Shown here one piece after another: positions 33,609-42,154 of a DNA stretch of 64,000 nt (its first letter is position 1; each line of letters opens with the position of its first letter). Below the pieces are notes generated by a model. That model searched no databases. It was not told the DNA's origin and saw only the letters and a list, made by a program, of their open reading frames with translations. Source of the DNA: Ruminococcus sp. (GTDB lineage Bacteria > Bacillota > Clostridia > Oscillospirales > Acutalibacteraceae); assembly GCA_017473955.1 (NCBI GenBank), contig JAFUIK010000004.1, positions 1 to 64,000 on the forward strand, written 5' to 3'. The position numbers were made by a program, and so were the translations under genes.

Positions 33609-34360
33609 GAGCACTTATAACAGGAGCGTCATCGGGAATCGGCAGAGATATGGCGAGATACTTGGCACATTTAGGTTGGGATTTGGTAGTAGTCGCAAGA
33701 CGTACCGAGCGACTTATTAGCCTTAAAGAAGAACTCAACAACGTTGATGTAATGTGCATTACGGCGGACTTATCAAACAGAGAAGACTGCTTTAGAGTAT
33801 ATGAAGAAACAAAGGGCGTACATATTGATATGCTCATAAATAACGCGGGGTTTGGTTTAGCGGGCGAGTTTGTCAGCACTGACCTTATTAGAGAAATTGA
33901 GATGATTGACACAAACATCACCGCACTTCATATCTTAACAAAGCTGTACTTGAACGACTTTGTGAAACGTGATAGCGGTATTATCTTAAATGTTGCGTCC
34001 TCTGCTTCGTTTATGGCAGGACCACTGCTTAACACCTATTATGCAACAAAGAACTACGTTTTCAGATTGACTGAAGCTATTTATCAGGAGCTCAAAGAGA
34101 AAAAGAGTAAGGTTAAAATATCCGCACTTTGTCCCGGCCCTATTCAAACGGAGTTTTTGGATATAGCAAATGTAGGTTTTGTTATAAAAGGGCTCAAAAG
34201 CGAGGATGTAGCAAAGCTCGCGATTGATAAAGCTTTAAAAGGCAAGCTGATAATTATCCCCGGCTTTATGATGAAAGCAGGAAAGTTTATGCTTAGACTT
34301 ATTCCTGAAAAGCTGATGCTGTGGGTGTCTTATCGAATCCAGTTTAAAAAGAGAAAATAG
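33605..34360 (+). CDS. Short-chain dehydrogenase/reductase (SDR)
   Basis: The 251-residue NAD(P)-dependent SDR has TGASSGIGRDMA for cofactor binding, NNAG (INNAGFGLAGE), catalytic Ser in NVASSASF and YxxxK in YYATKNYVF. It then has LCPGPIQTEF and a basic C-terminus typical of the DltE/YqjQ-like classical group. The substrate is unknown. It overlaps the MGMT gene by 4 bases and is followed by a terminator, so the two form a small operon. Confidence 0.92.
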   Translation: MRALITGASSGIGRDMARYLAHLGWDLVVVARRTERLISLKEELNNVDVMCITADLSNREDCFRVYEETKGVHIDMLINNAGFGLAGEFVSTDLIREIEMIDTNITALHILTKLYLNDFVKRDSGIILNVASSASFMAGPLLNTYYATKNYVFRLTEAIYQELKEKKSKVKISALCPGPIQTEFLDIANVGFVIKGLKSEDVAKLAIDKALKGKLIIIPGFMMKAGKFMLRLIPEKLMLWVSYRIQFKKRK

Positions 34361-34379
34361 TTTAATTAATACGCAAAGA

Positions 34380-34411
34380 AAAGCTCCCCAAGATTTATCT
34401 TGAGGAGCTTT
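34380..34411. terminator. Bidirectional terminator between the SDR and mreB-like genes
   Basis: A 15-bp stem AAAGCTCCCCAAGAT/ATCTTGAGGAGCTTT with one mismatch and a 2-base loop lies between convergent genes. Confidence 0.85.
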
Positions 34412-34430
34412 ATTGTTGAGAATAAGTTTA

Positions 34431-35450
34431 TTAATATACCATCATAAGTGGGTTTAAGCTGTTGCGTTCTGCTTCAGCCTCGTCTATGTAGTCAACTGCT
34501 TTGTATAGACCGCGTACTACTGCGTCTTCAGGGTCCTTAGGAACGTGGACTCTCATATTAGTTGCGTTTTCAATTAACTCACGCATACCTCTAAGTTTGC
34601 TTAGTCCGCCTGTGATAGTAATGCCGTCGGTGTGAATGTCTGACAAAAGCTCAGGAGGAGTGTCCTCTAGCACATCACCTATTGCGATAGCAATATCCTT
34701 AGCGATATCGAAAATTACTTCCATAACTTCGCTTGATTTAATGTCAACAAACTTCGGTAAACCGCGGACGGCATCTCTGCCTTTAATGCGGAAGACCTTA
34801 TCGTTATCTTCATAAGCAACGGTGCCGATAGCTTCTTTGCAACTTTTAGCCATAGCTTTGCCAATAATAAGGTTGTGTTGACGGCGGGCATACTTGATGA
34901 TTTCTTCATCCATCGCGTTGCCTGCTGTTTTTATCGTTTTGCCGACAGAAACACCGCCCAAGGTCATAACCGCGATATCTGCAGAGCCGGCACCCATATC
35001 GACTACCATATTTCCGTGAGGACTCATAATGTCGATACCGCTACCAAAAGCCGCCGCTTTTGCTGACTCTAAAAGCAGAACACGTCTTACGCCGAAGCTA
35101 GAGATAGCGTTAACGATAGCACGTTTTTCAACCTCGGTTATCTCACCGGGGATGCACGCTAAAACTCTCGGCATAACAACCTTGCTTTTGCATACTTCGC
35201 ATAAAAAGATGTTAACAAGCTCTTCGACCAACCCCGACTGAGCAATAACAGAGGAATCAAGCGGAAAGACAACATCATATCGAGCTGAGGTTCTGCCGAG
35301 CATTTTGTAAGCATCATCACCGAAAGCGATGATTTCGTTAGTCATTCTATCGTATGCGATAACAGACGGCTCATCAATAACCTTGCCGTCGTGTTCAATA
35401 CAAACTCTGGTGTTACTTGTACCTAAATCAAGTGCTATATCCATTTTCAT
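34431..35450 (-). CDS. mreB: MreB/Mbl-family actin-like cell-shape protein
   Basis: The 339-residue actin-fold ATPase has phosphate-1 loop DIALDLGTSNTRV, phosphate-2 VVDMGAGSADIAVM, and adenosine-binding ITGGLSKLRGM. MreB filaments guide sidewall peptidoglycan synthesis. mreC and mreD are not adjacent; comF and recD2 lie upstream. It could therefore be an MreBH/Mbl-type paralogue rather than the main MreB. It has its own promoter. Confidence 0.9.
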   Translation of the reverse strand: MKMDIALDLGTSNTRVCIEHDGKVIDEPSVIAYDRMTNEIIAFGDDAYKMLGRTSARYDVVFPLDSSVIAQSGLVEELVNIFLCEVCKSKVVMPRVLACIPGEITEVEKRAIVNAISSFGVRRVLLLESAKAAAFGSGIDIMSPHGNMVVDMGAGSADIAVMTLGGVSVGKTIKTAGNAMDEEIIKYARRQHNLIIGKAMAKSCKEAIGTVAYEDNDKVFRIKGRDAVRGLPKFVDIKSSEVMEVIFDIAKDIAIAIGDVLEDTPPELLSDIHTDGITITGGLSKLRGMRELIENATNMRVHVPKDPEDAVVRGLYKAVDYIDEAEAERNSLNPLMMVY

Positions 35451-35473
35451 ACCACCTTTTGGAATCTAGTGCC

Positions 35474-35502
35474 ATTATATAATAGTTAAAGTCATTTTTC
35501 AA
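35474..35502 (-). promoter_or_regulatory. mreB promoter
   Basis: On the minus strand TTGAAA (35497-35502) and TATAAT (35474-35479) are separated by 17 bases, just after the comF stop. Confidence 0.7.
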
Positions 35503-35504
35503 GG

Positions 35505-36167
35505 TTAATATAAGTTGCCGCTCGCAAGGACTGTCGCACAGCAGATTTGTGACGGCTTTGCCTTTTGCAGAGTTTTTGCACATTCGCCTAAAGTCGAGCC
35601 TGTTGTAATAATGTCGTCTATTAAAAGTATCGACCTTCCGTTTACAGTTTTCTTGTCAATCAGCTTAAAAGCACCTTTTAAGTTAGTGCTCCTTAGCTTT
35701 GCGTTGAGGTCGTGCTGATATTTTGTGTGTTTGATTTTATTAAGTGTAGGGACACAGGGTATGTTCATTAAGCGTGACAAATCATAAGCCAGCAACTCGC
35801 TATGATTGTAGCCTCTCCTTTTAAGACGTTTTGGATGCATCGGTACAAAGGTTATATAATCAAAAACCATATCCGAATAGTTTTGCTCGATAGATTTTTT
35901 AAGAAAAAACGCTAGCTGGGGCGAATACTGCTTTTTGTGCCTAAACTTAAAATTAAGCACAGCACGTTTGAATTTTCCTTTATATAAAAACGCACTGGAG
36001 CATCTGTAGCCGCCTTTTACACCCTGAAACACAGAGTGTACGGGAATATCTTTTTCGCACCTCTTGCAGATGGTTTCGTTTTGTTCTATCGCTTTGTAGC
36101 AAAACGGACAGCGTTTAGGCATAAGCAGTAATGGTATATCTTTAAGAAGTGTTTTGAATTTACCCAA
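35505..36167 (-). CDS. comF: ComF family phosphoribosyltransferase-like protein
   Basis: The 220-residue protein has an N-terminal four-Cys zinc site (CPFC...CKRC), a middle FVPMHPKRLKRRGYNHSELLA and the PRPP-binding loop ILLIDDIITTGSTLGE near the C-terminus. ComF is needed for single-strand DNA handling in natural transformation in Bacillus; related proteins occur in non-competent species. It follows recD2 by 6 bases. Confidence 0.92.
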   Translation of the reverse strand: MGKFKTLLKDIPLLLMPKRCPFCYKAIEQNETICKRCEKDIPVHSVFQGVKGGYRCSSAFLYKGKFKRAVLNFKFRHKKQYSPQLAFFLKKSIEQNYSDMVFDYITFVPMHPKRLKRRGYNHSELLAYDLSRLMNIPCVPTLNKIKHTKYQHDLNAKLRSTNLKGAFKLIDKKTVNGRSILLIDDIITTGSTLGECAKTLQKAKPSQICCATVLASGNLY

Positions 36168-36173
36168 TACTTA

Positions 36174-38384
36174 TCAATCCCTTTGTAAGAATTCCTTTAA
36201 ACCTGAAAATCTTAAAATACGCTTGTTACTATTAACCATTTTTGTAACAGCAGATTTGTCGCCGACCAAAATCAGCATTTTTTTAGCTCGAGTCACGGCG
36301 GTGTAAAGCAGGTTGCGGTACATAAGCTGTGGCGGAAAATTATGCACAGGCATTACAACTGCCTCAAATTCGTTGCCCTGACTTTTGTGAACGGTGCAGG
36401 CATAAGCAAGCTCAAGGTCGATAAGTGAGTCTTGGTCATACATAGCAACTCTGTCATCAAATCTTACTTTTACAACGTGAGCAGAGTTGTTGATTTCTTC
36501 GAGTATGCCTATATCTCCGTTGAAAATCCCTTCGCCGAACTCGCCGTTTTCCTTAACCCAGTTAACGTTGTAGTTGTTCTTATTCTGCATCACCTTGTCG
36601 CCCTCACGCAGGGTATAGTAGCCCACACTAACCTCGCGTTTTGACTTTTCCTTTGGATTTATGATGCTTTGAATTCTATTGTTGAGCTCGTAGGTGCCAA
36701 GCATTCCTTTTCTGGTTGGGGAGAGTATTTGTATATCGCTCATACACGAGTAGCCGTAGGTGTTTTTTAGTCGTCTTGTGCATAAATCTGCGATAGTAAA
36801 AGCCGCTTCCTCCATATTGCTTTTCTGCATAAAGAAGAAATCGTTATCCACTTTTGTGAGTGTTGGCATTTCACCGCCTACGATTTTGTGAGCATTTGTG
36901 ACAATTAAGCTTTCCATAGACTGGCGGAAAATTTCTTTAAGTTCGACTACAGGTAAGATACCCGATGCTATTAAGTCAGCCAGTACGTTTCCTGCTCCCA
37001 CACTCGGCAACTGGTCAGAGTCACCTACTAAAATCAGTCTGCACGAAAGTGGCAGAGCTCGCATAAGCGACTCGAACAGCACACAATCGACCATTGAAAC
37101 CTCGTCAACAATAATTGCGTCGCAGTTGAGCATATTGCGTTCGTTTTTCTTAAACACCGGCTTGTCTTCAATATCAAAGCTCACCTCTAAAAGCCTGTGT
37201 ATGGTTTTAGCTTCTTCGCCAGTTAATTTGCTCATACGTTGAGCGGCTCTGCCTGTAGGGGCGGCAAGACAGACCTTTTGACCGTTTTCTTTTAAGAGTC
37301 TAATGATAGCGTTAAGGGTTGTTGTCTTACCTGTACCGGGACCGCCTGTTAAGATAAGCATACCTTTTGTTAAGGCTTCCTTGATCGCCTGATTTTGAAG
37401 CTCTGCATATTTAATGTTGTCGAAACGCTCGATATACTTGATTTTATCTTCAACATTGTCAATTTTCATCGCAGGATATCTAAGTAGCATCTTAAGTCTG
37501 GCACTGATGTAAGTTTCACTTTGGTGCATAGCTGTGGTGAAAACAAACTCTCTGTCTTCTATTGCTTCTGCCATCAGCGAGCCGTCTTCAAGCATCTCTT
37601 TTAACGCACTTTCAACGCAAGGTGGTTCAACGGACAAAAGCCTTGCGGTTACATCCAATAGCTTGTCGTATGGTAAACAGGTGTGACCGTTTAATTTGTT
37701 GTGGTTTAATACGTGAGTAAGTGCTGCTCGCACTCTGAAACGGTCATCGTATGCTCTATCTTGATGTTTAGCGATAGCGTCCGCTGTGTCAAAGGAGATG
37801 TTGAGCCTTTCGTCGCATAAAATAAACGGGTTGTCCTCGATATACTGTATCGCTTGATTGCCAAAGCACTTCCAAATAGCCACAGCACCTTTTGCGTCAA
37901 TATTAAAGCTTGAGAGATAAACCATCAACTCGCGAATTCCTACAACCTGTTTGAGCTGATTGCTGATATCCAGTGCCTTATCCTGAGAAATGCCTTTGAT
38001 TTTAGCAACTCTTACAGGGTCATTTTCTAATACTGCTAATGTATCAGCTCCGAACTCTTTTACAAGACGCTGAGCTGTAGCAGGGCCAACTCCTTTGATA
38101 GCACCGCTACTTAAATATTTTAAAATGCCGTCCAAATTTTCAGGCATACTACGCTCACATACAGTAGCTGAGAACTGCTGTCCGTAGGACGGATGGTTTT
38201 TATATGTACCGTAAAGCTTGACTTGTTCGCCGACATTGACAAGTGGCATTGTGCCGACAGCGGTTATCATTTCGTTATCGCCTGCAAGCTCTATAACTGT
38301 GTAGCCGTTTTCGTCGTTTCGATAAACTACAGCCTCAACTTGACCGCTCAATTCGTAAAGCTCGTTGTTGTTATTGATGTTCAT
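36174..38384 (-). CDS. recD2: RecD2-type ATP-dependent DNA helicase
   Basis: The 736-residue SF1B helicase has an N-terminal OB-like domain, helix-hairpin-helix motifs (IKGVGPATAQRLVKEFG), Walker A LTGGPGTGKTTTLNAI, Walker B IIVDEVSMVD, GDSDQLPSVGAGNVL and the C-terminal TVHKSQGNEFEAVVMP. RecD2 acts without RecBC in Firmicute mismatch repair and fork restart. The start at 38384, after AGGA, is chosen over an in-frame ATG at 38453 lacking an SD. It forms an operon with comF. Confidence 0.94.
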   Translation of the reverse strand: MNINNNNELYELSGQVEAVVYRNDENGYTVIELAGDNEMITAVGTMPLVNVGEQVKLYGTYKNHPSYGQQFSATVCERSMPENLDGILKYLSSGAIKGVGPATAQRLVKEFGADTLAVLENDPVRVAKIKGISQDKALDISNQLKQVVGIRELMVYLSSFNIDAKGAVAIWKCFGNQAIQYIEDNPFILCDERLNISFDTADAIAKHQDRAYDDRFRVRAALTHVLNHNKLNGHTCLPYDKLLDVTARLLSVEPPCVESALKEMLEDGSLMAEAIEDREFVFTTAMHQSETYISARLKMLLRYPAMKIDNVEDKIKYIERFDNIKYAELQNQAIKEALTKGMLILTGGPGTGKTTTLNAIIRLLKENGQKVCLAAPTGRAAQRMSKLTGEEAKTIHRLLEVSFDIEDKPVFKKNERNMLNCDAIIVDEVSMVDCVLFESLMRALPLSCRLILVGDSDQLPSVGAGNVLADLIASGILPVVELKEIFRQSMESLIVTNAHKIVGGEMPTLTKVDNDFFFMQKSNMEEAAFTIADLCTRRLKNTYGYSCMSDIQILSPTRKGMLGTYELNNRIQSIINPKEKSKREVSVGYYTLREGDKVMQNKNNYNVNWVKENGEFGEGIFNGDIGILEEINNSAHVVKVRFDDRVAMYDQDSLIDLELAYACTVHKSQGNEFEAVVMPVHNFPPQLMYRNLLYTAVTRAKKMLILVGDKSAVTKMVNSNKRILRFSGLKEFLQRD

Positions 38385-38417
38385 AATAATTCCTGTATAG
38401 AAAAATAATAATAATGA

Positions 38418-38446
38418 TTGAAATTTTTGCCTATGTGCTTTATAAT
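38418..38446 (+). promoter_or_regulatory. Promoter of the F420-ligase-like gene
   Basis: TTGAAA (38418-38423) and TATAAT (38441-38446) are spaced by 17 bases, 45 bases before the ATG. Confidence 0.7.
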
Positions 38447-38491
38447 ATAACATATTGTGAAAAATAAAGATATACTTTTGGGGGAATAAAA

Positions 38492-39190
38492 ATGGAATTT
38501 ATTGCAAACGAAGGTAAAAATGTTGAGATAGAAGTTAACGGTGTGACATATATGCGTCACGCTATCAAAACTCACTTTGTTAAGCAGGGCGAGAGCTACA
38601 TTGATATTTTTGAAAAGTATGTTTCTCCGCTTTATGAAGAGGGCGATATTGTTTCTTCTGCTGAGAAAATTATAGCACTTTGCCAAAACCGTGTTGTAAG
38701 ACGTGATGAGCTCAAAATCGGTTTCTGGGCAAAGCTTTTATCAAAATTTGCGTCACATCCTGACACAGGTGTCGGCGTTGGTGAAACTATCAAAATGCAG
38801 TACGCTATCACAAACTGCGGTTTGCTCAAGGTTTTATGGGCATCATTTGCAGGCGGTGTGTGCAAGCTTTTTGGCAAGCGTGGAGTTTTCTATGAAATCG
38901 TTGGTAGCGATGTAGCAGGTCTTGACGGTTTCTATGACCACGTATGGAGCGAGTACCGCGATATTGGTATCGAAAACCCTGAAAATCCATCAGGTGTTTG
39001 TGACGAAATTAAGGAGAAGCTCGGCATCTCATGTATGATTGTTGATGCTAATGATTTAGGTCAGGAGATTTTAGGATATTCTTCCGATATTAAGCTAACT
39101 GAGGAAGAGCTTTTAGGTCTGATTAAGGATAACCCTACAGGTCAGGGTCAGCAGACAACTCCTTTAATCCTTATCCGTAAAAAGCAGTAA
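38492..39190 (+). CDS. F420-0:gamma-glutamyl ligase-like protein (CofE fold)
   Basis: The 232-residue soluble protein has the CofE-like segments HFVKQGESYIDIFEKYV, GDIVSSAEKIIALCQNR and SCMIVDANDLGQEILG. CofE adds glutamates to coenzyme F420. No other F420 genes are in the window, and most Clostridia do not make F420, so the natural acceptor here is probably different and unknown. SD GGGGGA precedes the ATG. It is monocistronic. Confidence 0.8.
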   Translation: MEFIANEGKNVEIEVNGVTYMRHAIKTHFVKQGESYIDIFEKYVSPLYEEGDIVSSAEKIIALCQNRVVRRDELKIGFWAKLLSKFASHPDTGVGVGETIKMQYAITNCGLLKVLWASFAGGVCKLFGKRGVFYEIVGSDVAGLDGFYDHVWSEYRDIGIENPENPSGVCDEIKEKLGISCMIVDANDLGQEILGYSSDIKLTEEELLGLIKDNPTGQGQQTTPLILIRKKQ

Positions 39191-39206
39191 TAAATACTGA
39201 TATAGT

Positions 39207-39236
39207 AAAGCAGGACTGTTTTTACAGCCCTGCTTT
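39207..39236. terminator. Terminator after the F420-ligase-like gene
   Basis: A 13-bp stem AAAGCAGGACTGT/ACAGCCCTGCTTT with one mismatch is followed by TTTTA. It overlaps the last codons of the convergent minus-strand gene. Confidence 0.85.
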
Positions 39237-39551
39237 TTTAATGAATTCTTCTCTTTGCATAAGCGTTAAGTAAGAGTAGTCTTTTTGCAAAAGCGACAGC
39301 TCTTTAATTGCGTAATCGTCAAGCTCGTCACTTATACAAATTATGTTATTTGTAGTTTTAAGCATCCTGGCTTTTGATGCCATACTTTTGACAGCGAATT
39401 CGAGGTCTAAAGTACTACTGCTTTTTGGTGTCAGCAGCAGATACACGTTGTCATTATTTAGCTTTGTAAGTCGGTAGTATATTTCAAAAACAATGTGTGA
39501 AACGCCTACAATCGCTAAAAATGATAAGATTACAAAAAACACGATTTTCAT
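39222..39551 (-). CDS. Small membrane-anchored protein of unknown function
   Basis: The 109-residue protein has one N-terminal membrane helix (about 4-24) and a cytoplasmic domain of about 80 residues with alternating strand and helix patterns (LYLLLTPKSS-like, NIICISDELDD). I recognise no family. Its 3' end overlaps the terminator of the convergent gene. The start has AGGTGATAAA before it. Confidence 0.68.
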   Translation of the reverse strand: MKIVFFVILSFLAIVGVSHIVFEIYYRLTKLNNDNVYLLLTPKSSSTLDLEFAVKSMASKARMLKTTNNIICISDELDDYAIKELSLLQKDYSYLTLMQREEFIKKAGL

Positions 39552-39671
39552 TTTATCACCTCAATATATGATATCTCAAATTTTAAAATTGGTGACGAAT
39601 AAAAAGTGATTTGTAACCGATAATAATTGTGGCGTATATTTATTATGCCAAAAATTTAAGAGGTGAACAAA

Positions 39672-39860
39672 ATGGATAACACTTATGCAAACCGCAGTAT
39701 CCACTGCACAGTAAACAGTTGTAAGTTCCACAATGACAAGGAAAACTACTGCTCACTTGACAGTATTAACGTGCAGACACACGAGCCAAACCCAACAAAG
39801 GTTGAGTGTACTGACTGTGCAAGCTTTATGTGCAAGGACAACTGCAAAGGCTGTATGTAA
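39672..39860 (+). CDS. DUF1540 cysteine-rich small protein
   Basis: The 62-residue protein has the DUF1540 pattern: C-x4-C (HCTVNSCKFH), a middle YCSLDSINV, then ECTDCASF and a C-terminal CKDNCKGCM. The eight or so cysteines probably bind metal. The family is common in Clostridia and linked to no known function. The start at 39672 follows AGAGGTG. Confidence 0.88.
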   Translation: MDNTYANRSIHCTVNSCKFHNDKENYCSLDSINVQTHEPNPTKVECTDCASFMCKDNCKGCM

Positions 39861-39880
39861 TTAGGGTTAAATCGACAGGG

Positions 39881-39916
39881 AAAACGGAGATGTTTCAAAG
39901 GGAGCATCTCCGTTTT
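39881..39916 (+). terminator. Terminator after the DUF1540 gene
   Basis: A 12-bp stem AAAACGGAGATG/CATCTCCGTTTT with a 12-base loop is followed by TTATA. Confidence 0.85.
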
Positions 39917-40258
39917 TATATGCTTGTGAAAGTGTATAAATCAAGCTGTCTAAATATGGTGTTATTCACAATTGACGGTGTATAGTATGCATATTATAAT
40001 TTAATTATAAATTATGCTTAAGTATATTGTGCGTTTAAGTAATAATTATATAAATTACGCTTTATAATTCGAGTAGAGAAATAAAAGTGCTGATTTTACC
40101 AGAAAACATACATATTATACCACTTTGGTTTTTATCTATAAAATTATGCTATTATATAAATGACAAAATAACCTTTCATAAGGAGATGTTTAAGATGAGT
40201 TTAATAGTTTGATTTTTGGTAGTTGCTAAATGATTAAGATTATATAAGGGGTTATTTT
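39917..40258 (+). other. AT-rich intergenic region upstream of the subtilase
   Basis: These 340 bases hold no credible gene. They are very AT-rich, with several TATAAT-like boxes. At 40181-40214 AAGGAG is followed by a 9-codon reading frame (ATG TTT AAG ... TGA), possibly a leader peptide or a decayed start. A second SD (AAGGGG, near 40247) serves the subtilase ATG at 40259. Confidence 0.45.
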
Positions 40259-40293
40259 ATGAAAAAGTTAAAAAAATATTATCGATATTTTTA

Positions 40294-42141
40294 GTGTTGA
40301 TTATAGTGTCTGTATCAGCTGTATCTTCTTTCGCGTTGGACAACAGCTATGATTCAAATAAGCTGGATAATGAATTGGCGTTGAAGCTAGATGAGATCGA
40401 AAAAGAAGAAAAACTGACTGTGTCAATTTGGTTCGATGATGTTGACAAAGAACAAGTTAAAAACAAACTATATGAAAAATGTAAGGATAAGAAAAGTACG
40501 GATGTTTATGGCAGATCTGAGGAGTTGCTGTTTGGCGAAGTTTGTGATGTTCCTGTAGGATATAGAGGCGATTATTTAACATACGCTAAAGAGTATTACA
40601 AAGACATTACTCAGGAAGATTTCCAGTATGTAAGCGAAAGAAAACGAGAAGCGTACAAAAGTGAGTACAAAACTCATAATCAAAATATGCTGAATAGATT
40701 AAAAGATATTTTAGAAAATGATGCGGTGGTTACATTTGTTTCCCAATACGCTCCTAATGTTGAAGCGGAGATGTCAAAAGAAGATGTGTTAAGGGTTTCT
40801 GAATTGGAAAATGTAGAAGATATTTATTTAGTTGACACTGAGTTGGAAGTGTTTATGGATGAAGGTAATGTGTCAACTGATGAGGTTGAAGAAGCCGTTA
40901 CAATTGAACTTGATGATACTTACTTTCATGTTACTGGACTTGATACAGGAAGAGACGCGTTTGGTTTAACAGGAGAAGGTATGAAAGTAGGTGTAATTGA
41001 AGATGCAGCAAAGTTAACACCTGAAATACTTGAAAACGAAAATATAACCATATTAAAAGAGGGTGTTTCATTTCCAAGTCCGTCTTATAATAATCACGGA
41101 AATCTTGTGGCAGGTATTATGGTATCTAAACGCTCTGATTTTATAGGTGCGATACCCAACGCACATCTATATTACTCATTAGTAGCTGGTGGTCTAAAGA
41201 AAAATATGGAGGAGATGTTGGGGTATGGGGTTAATGCGATTAATTGTTCTTTTTCATTTAAAGGCGAATCAAACGAATTTAATACCTACGGAGATTTTGC
41301 TAAATGGTACGATCATATTGCATTGCAACATAATGTTCACCTAATATTATCGTCTGGCAATAAAGGGGTAACTGGTGTATGCGACTCGAATACGGCATAC
41401 AATGCTATTGTTGTTGGGAATTGTGATAAGTATGGAGTGATCTACGATAGTTCTTCATATATAGGGGGAACGAATTGTTCTTATAAACCTGATATTGTTG
41501 CACCAGGTACTAGTATATTTAACCCTATTATCAATGGAGAAACAGGCACATCTTTCTCTGCACCACTTGTTACTTCGGCAGTTATACAGCTAGCCCAATC
41601 CAGTCCAATATTAGCTGCAAATCCTACTTTAATGAAATCACTGCTAATTTCTTCGTCAGAAATTACTAGTGGTATGCAAAATGAATCTATGTATTCAGTT
41701 GTTGGCTCGGATGCAATAGCTTTGAGCAGGAAGTATGGAGCAGGAAGGCTGAACTTAACAAAAGCGTATGAAACATTTATAAGAAAAGGAAACTACATAA
41801 CAAGTTCTAGTTCGAGCAATTCAACAGGTGCAATATTTAGTAGAAATATAACTAAAGTTGCAAATAAAACCCTAAGATTTTGTTTAACTTGGGAAAAATA
41901 TAATACAGTTAACGAGGATCACGAAAGTAATGAGGCAAATTCATCTGCATTAGATAATTTTAGTTTAACGGTTGTTACACCAAGCGGAGTAACCTATACA
42001 TCAAATTTTATGCATGATAATAAACAAATAGTTACATTTAATGCAACTGAAAATGGGTATTACTCAATACGAGTTTACAGACAGGGAACATCCAATTCGA
42101 ATAACATTATTGATTATTCTATAACATATAGTTCATATTAA
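40294..42141 (+). CDS. Secreted subtilisin-like serine protease (S8), signal peptide frameshifted at an A7 tract
   Basis: The 615-residue reading frame begins inside a hydrophobic signal sequence. The natural start, ATG 40259 with SD AAGGGG, gives MKKLKK and then a stop at 40292-40294. One more A in the A7 tract 40270-40276 would join it in frame to ILSIFLVLIIVSVSAVSSFA. The protease has VGVIED (Asp region), NNHGNLVAGI (His), LSSGNKG (oxyanion Asn) and GTSFSAPLV (Ser), after a pro-region of about 190 residues. A beta-sandwich tail covers about 500-615. As written it is translated only if started at GTG 40294 or by slippage. Confidence 0.85.
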   Translation: MLIIVSVSAVSSFALDNSYDSNKLDNELALKLDEIEKEEKLTVSIWFDDVDKEQVKNKLYEKCKDKKSTDVYGRSEELLFGEVCDVPVGYRGDYLTYAKEYYKDITQEDFQYVSERKREAYKSEYKTHNQNMLNRLKDILENDAVVTFVSQYAPNVEAEMSKEDVLRVSELENVEDIYLVDTELEVFMDEGNVSTDEVEEAVTIELDDTYFHVTGLDTGRDAFGLTGEGMKVGVIEDAAKLTPEILENENITILKEGVSFPSPSYNNHGNLVAGIMVSKRSDFIGAIPNAHLYYSLVAGGLKKNMEEMLGYGVNAINCSFSFKGESNEFNTYGDFAKWYDHIALQHNVHLILSSGNKGVTGVCDSNTAYNAIVVGNCDKYGVIYDSSSYIGGTNCSYKPDIVAPGTSIFNPIINGETGTSFSAPLVTSAVIQLAQSSPILAANPTLMKSLLISSSEITSGMQNESMYSVVGSDAIALSRKYGAGRLNLTKAYETFIRKGNYITSSSSSNSTGAIFSRNITKVANKTLRFCLTWEKYNTVNEDHESNEANSSALDNFSLTVVTPSGVTYTSNFMHDNKQIVTFNATENGYYSIRVYRQGTSNSNNIIDYSITYSSY

Positions 42142-42154
42142 GGGAGGCAATTTT

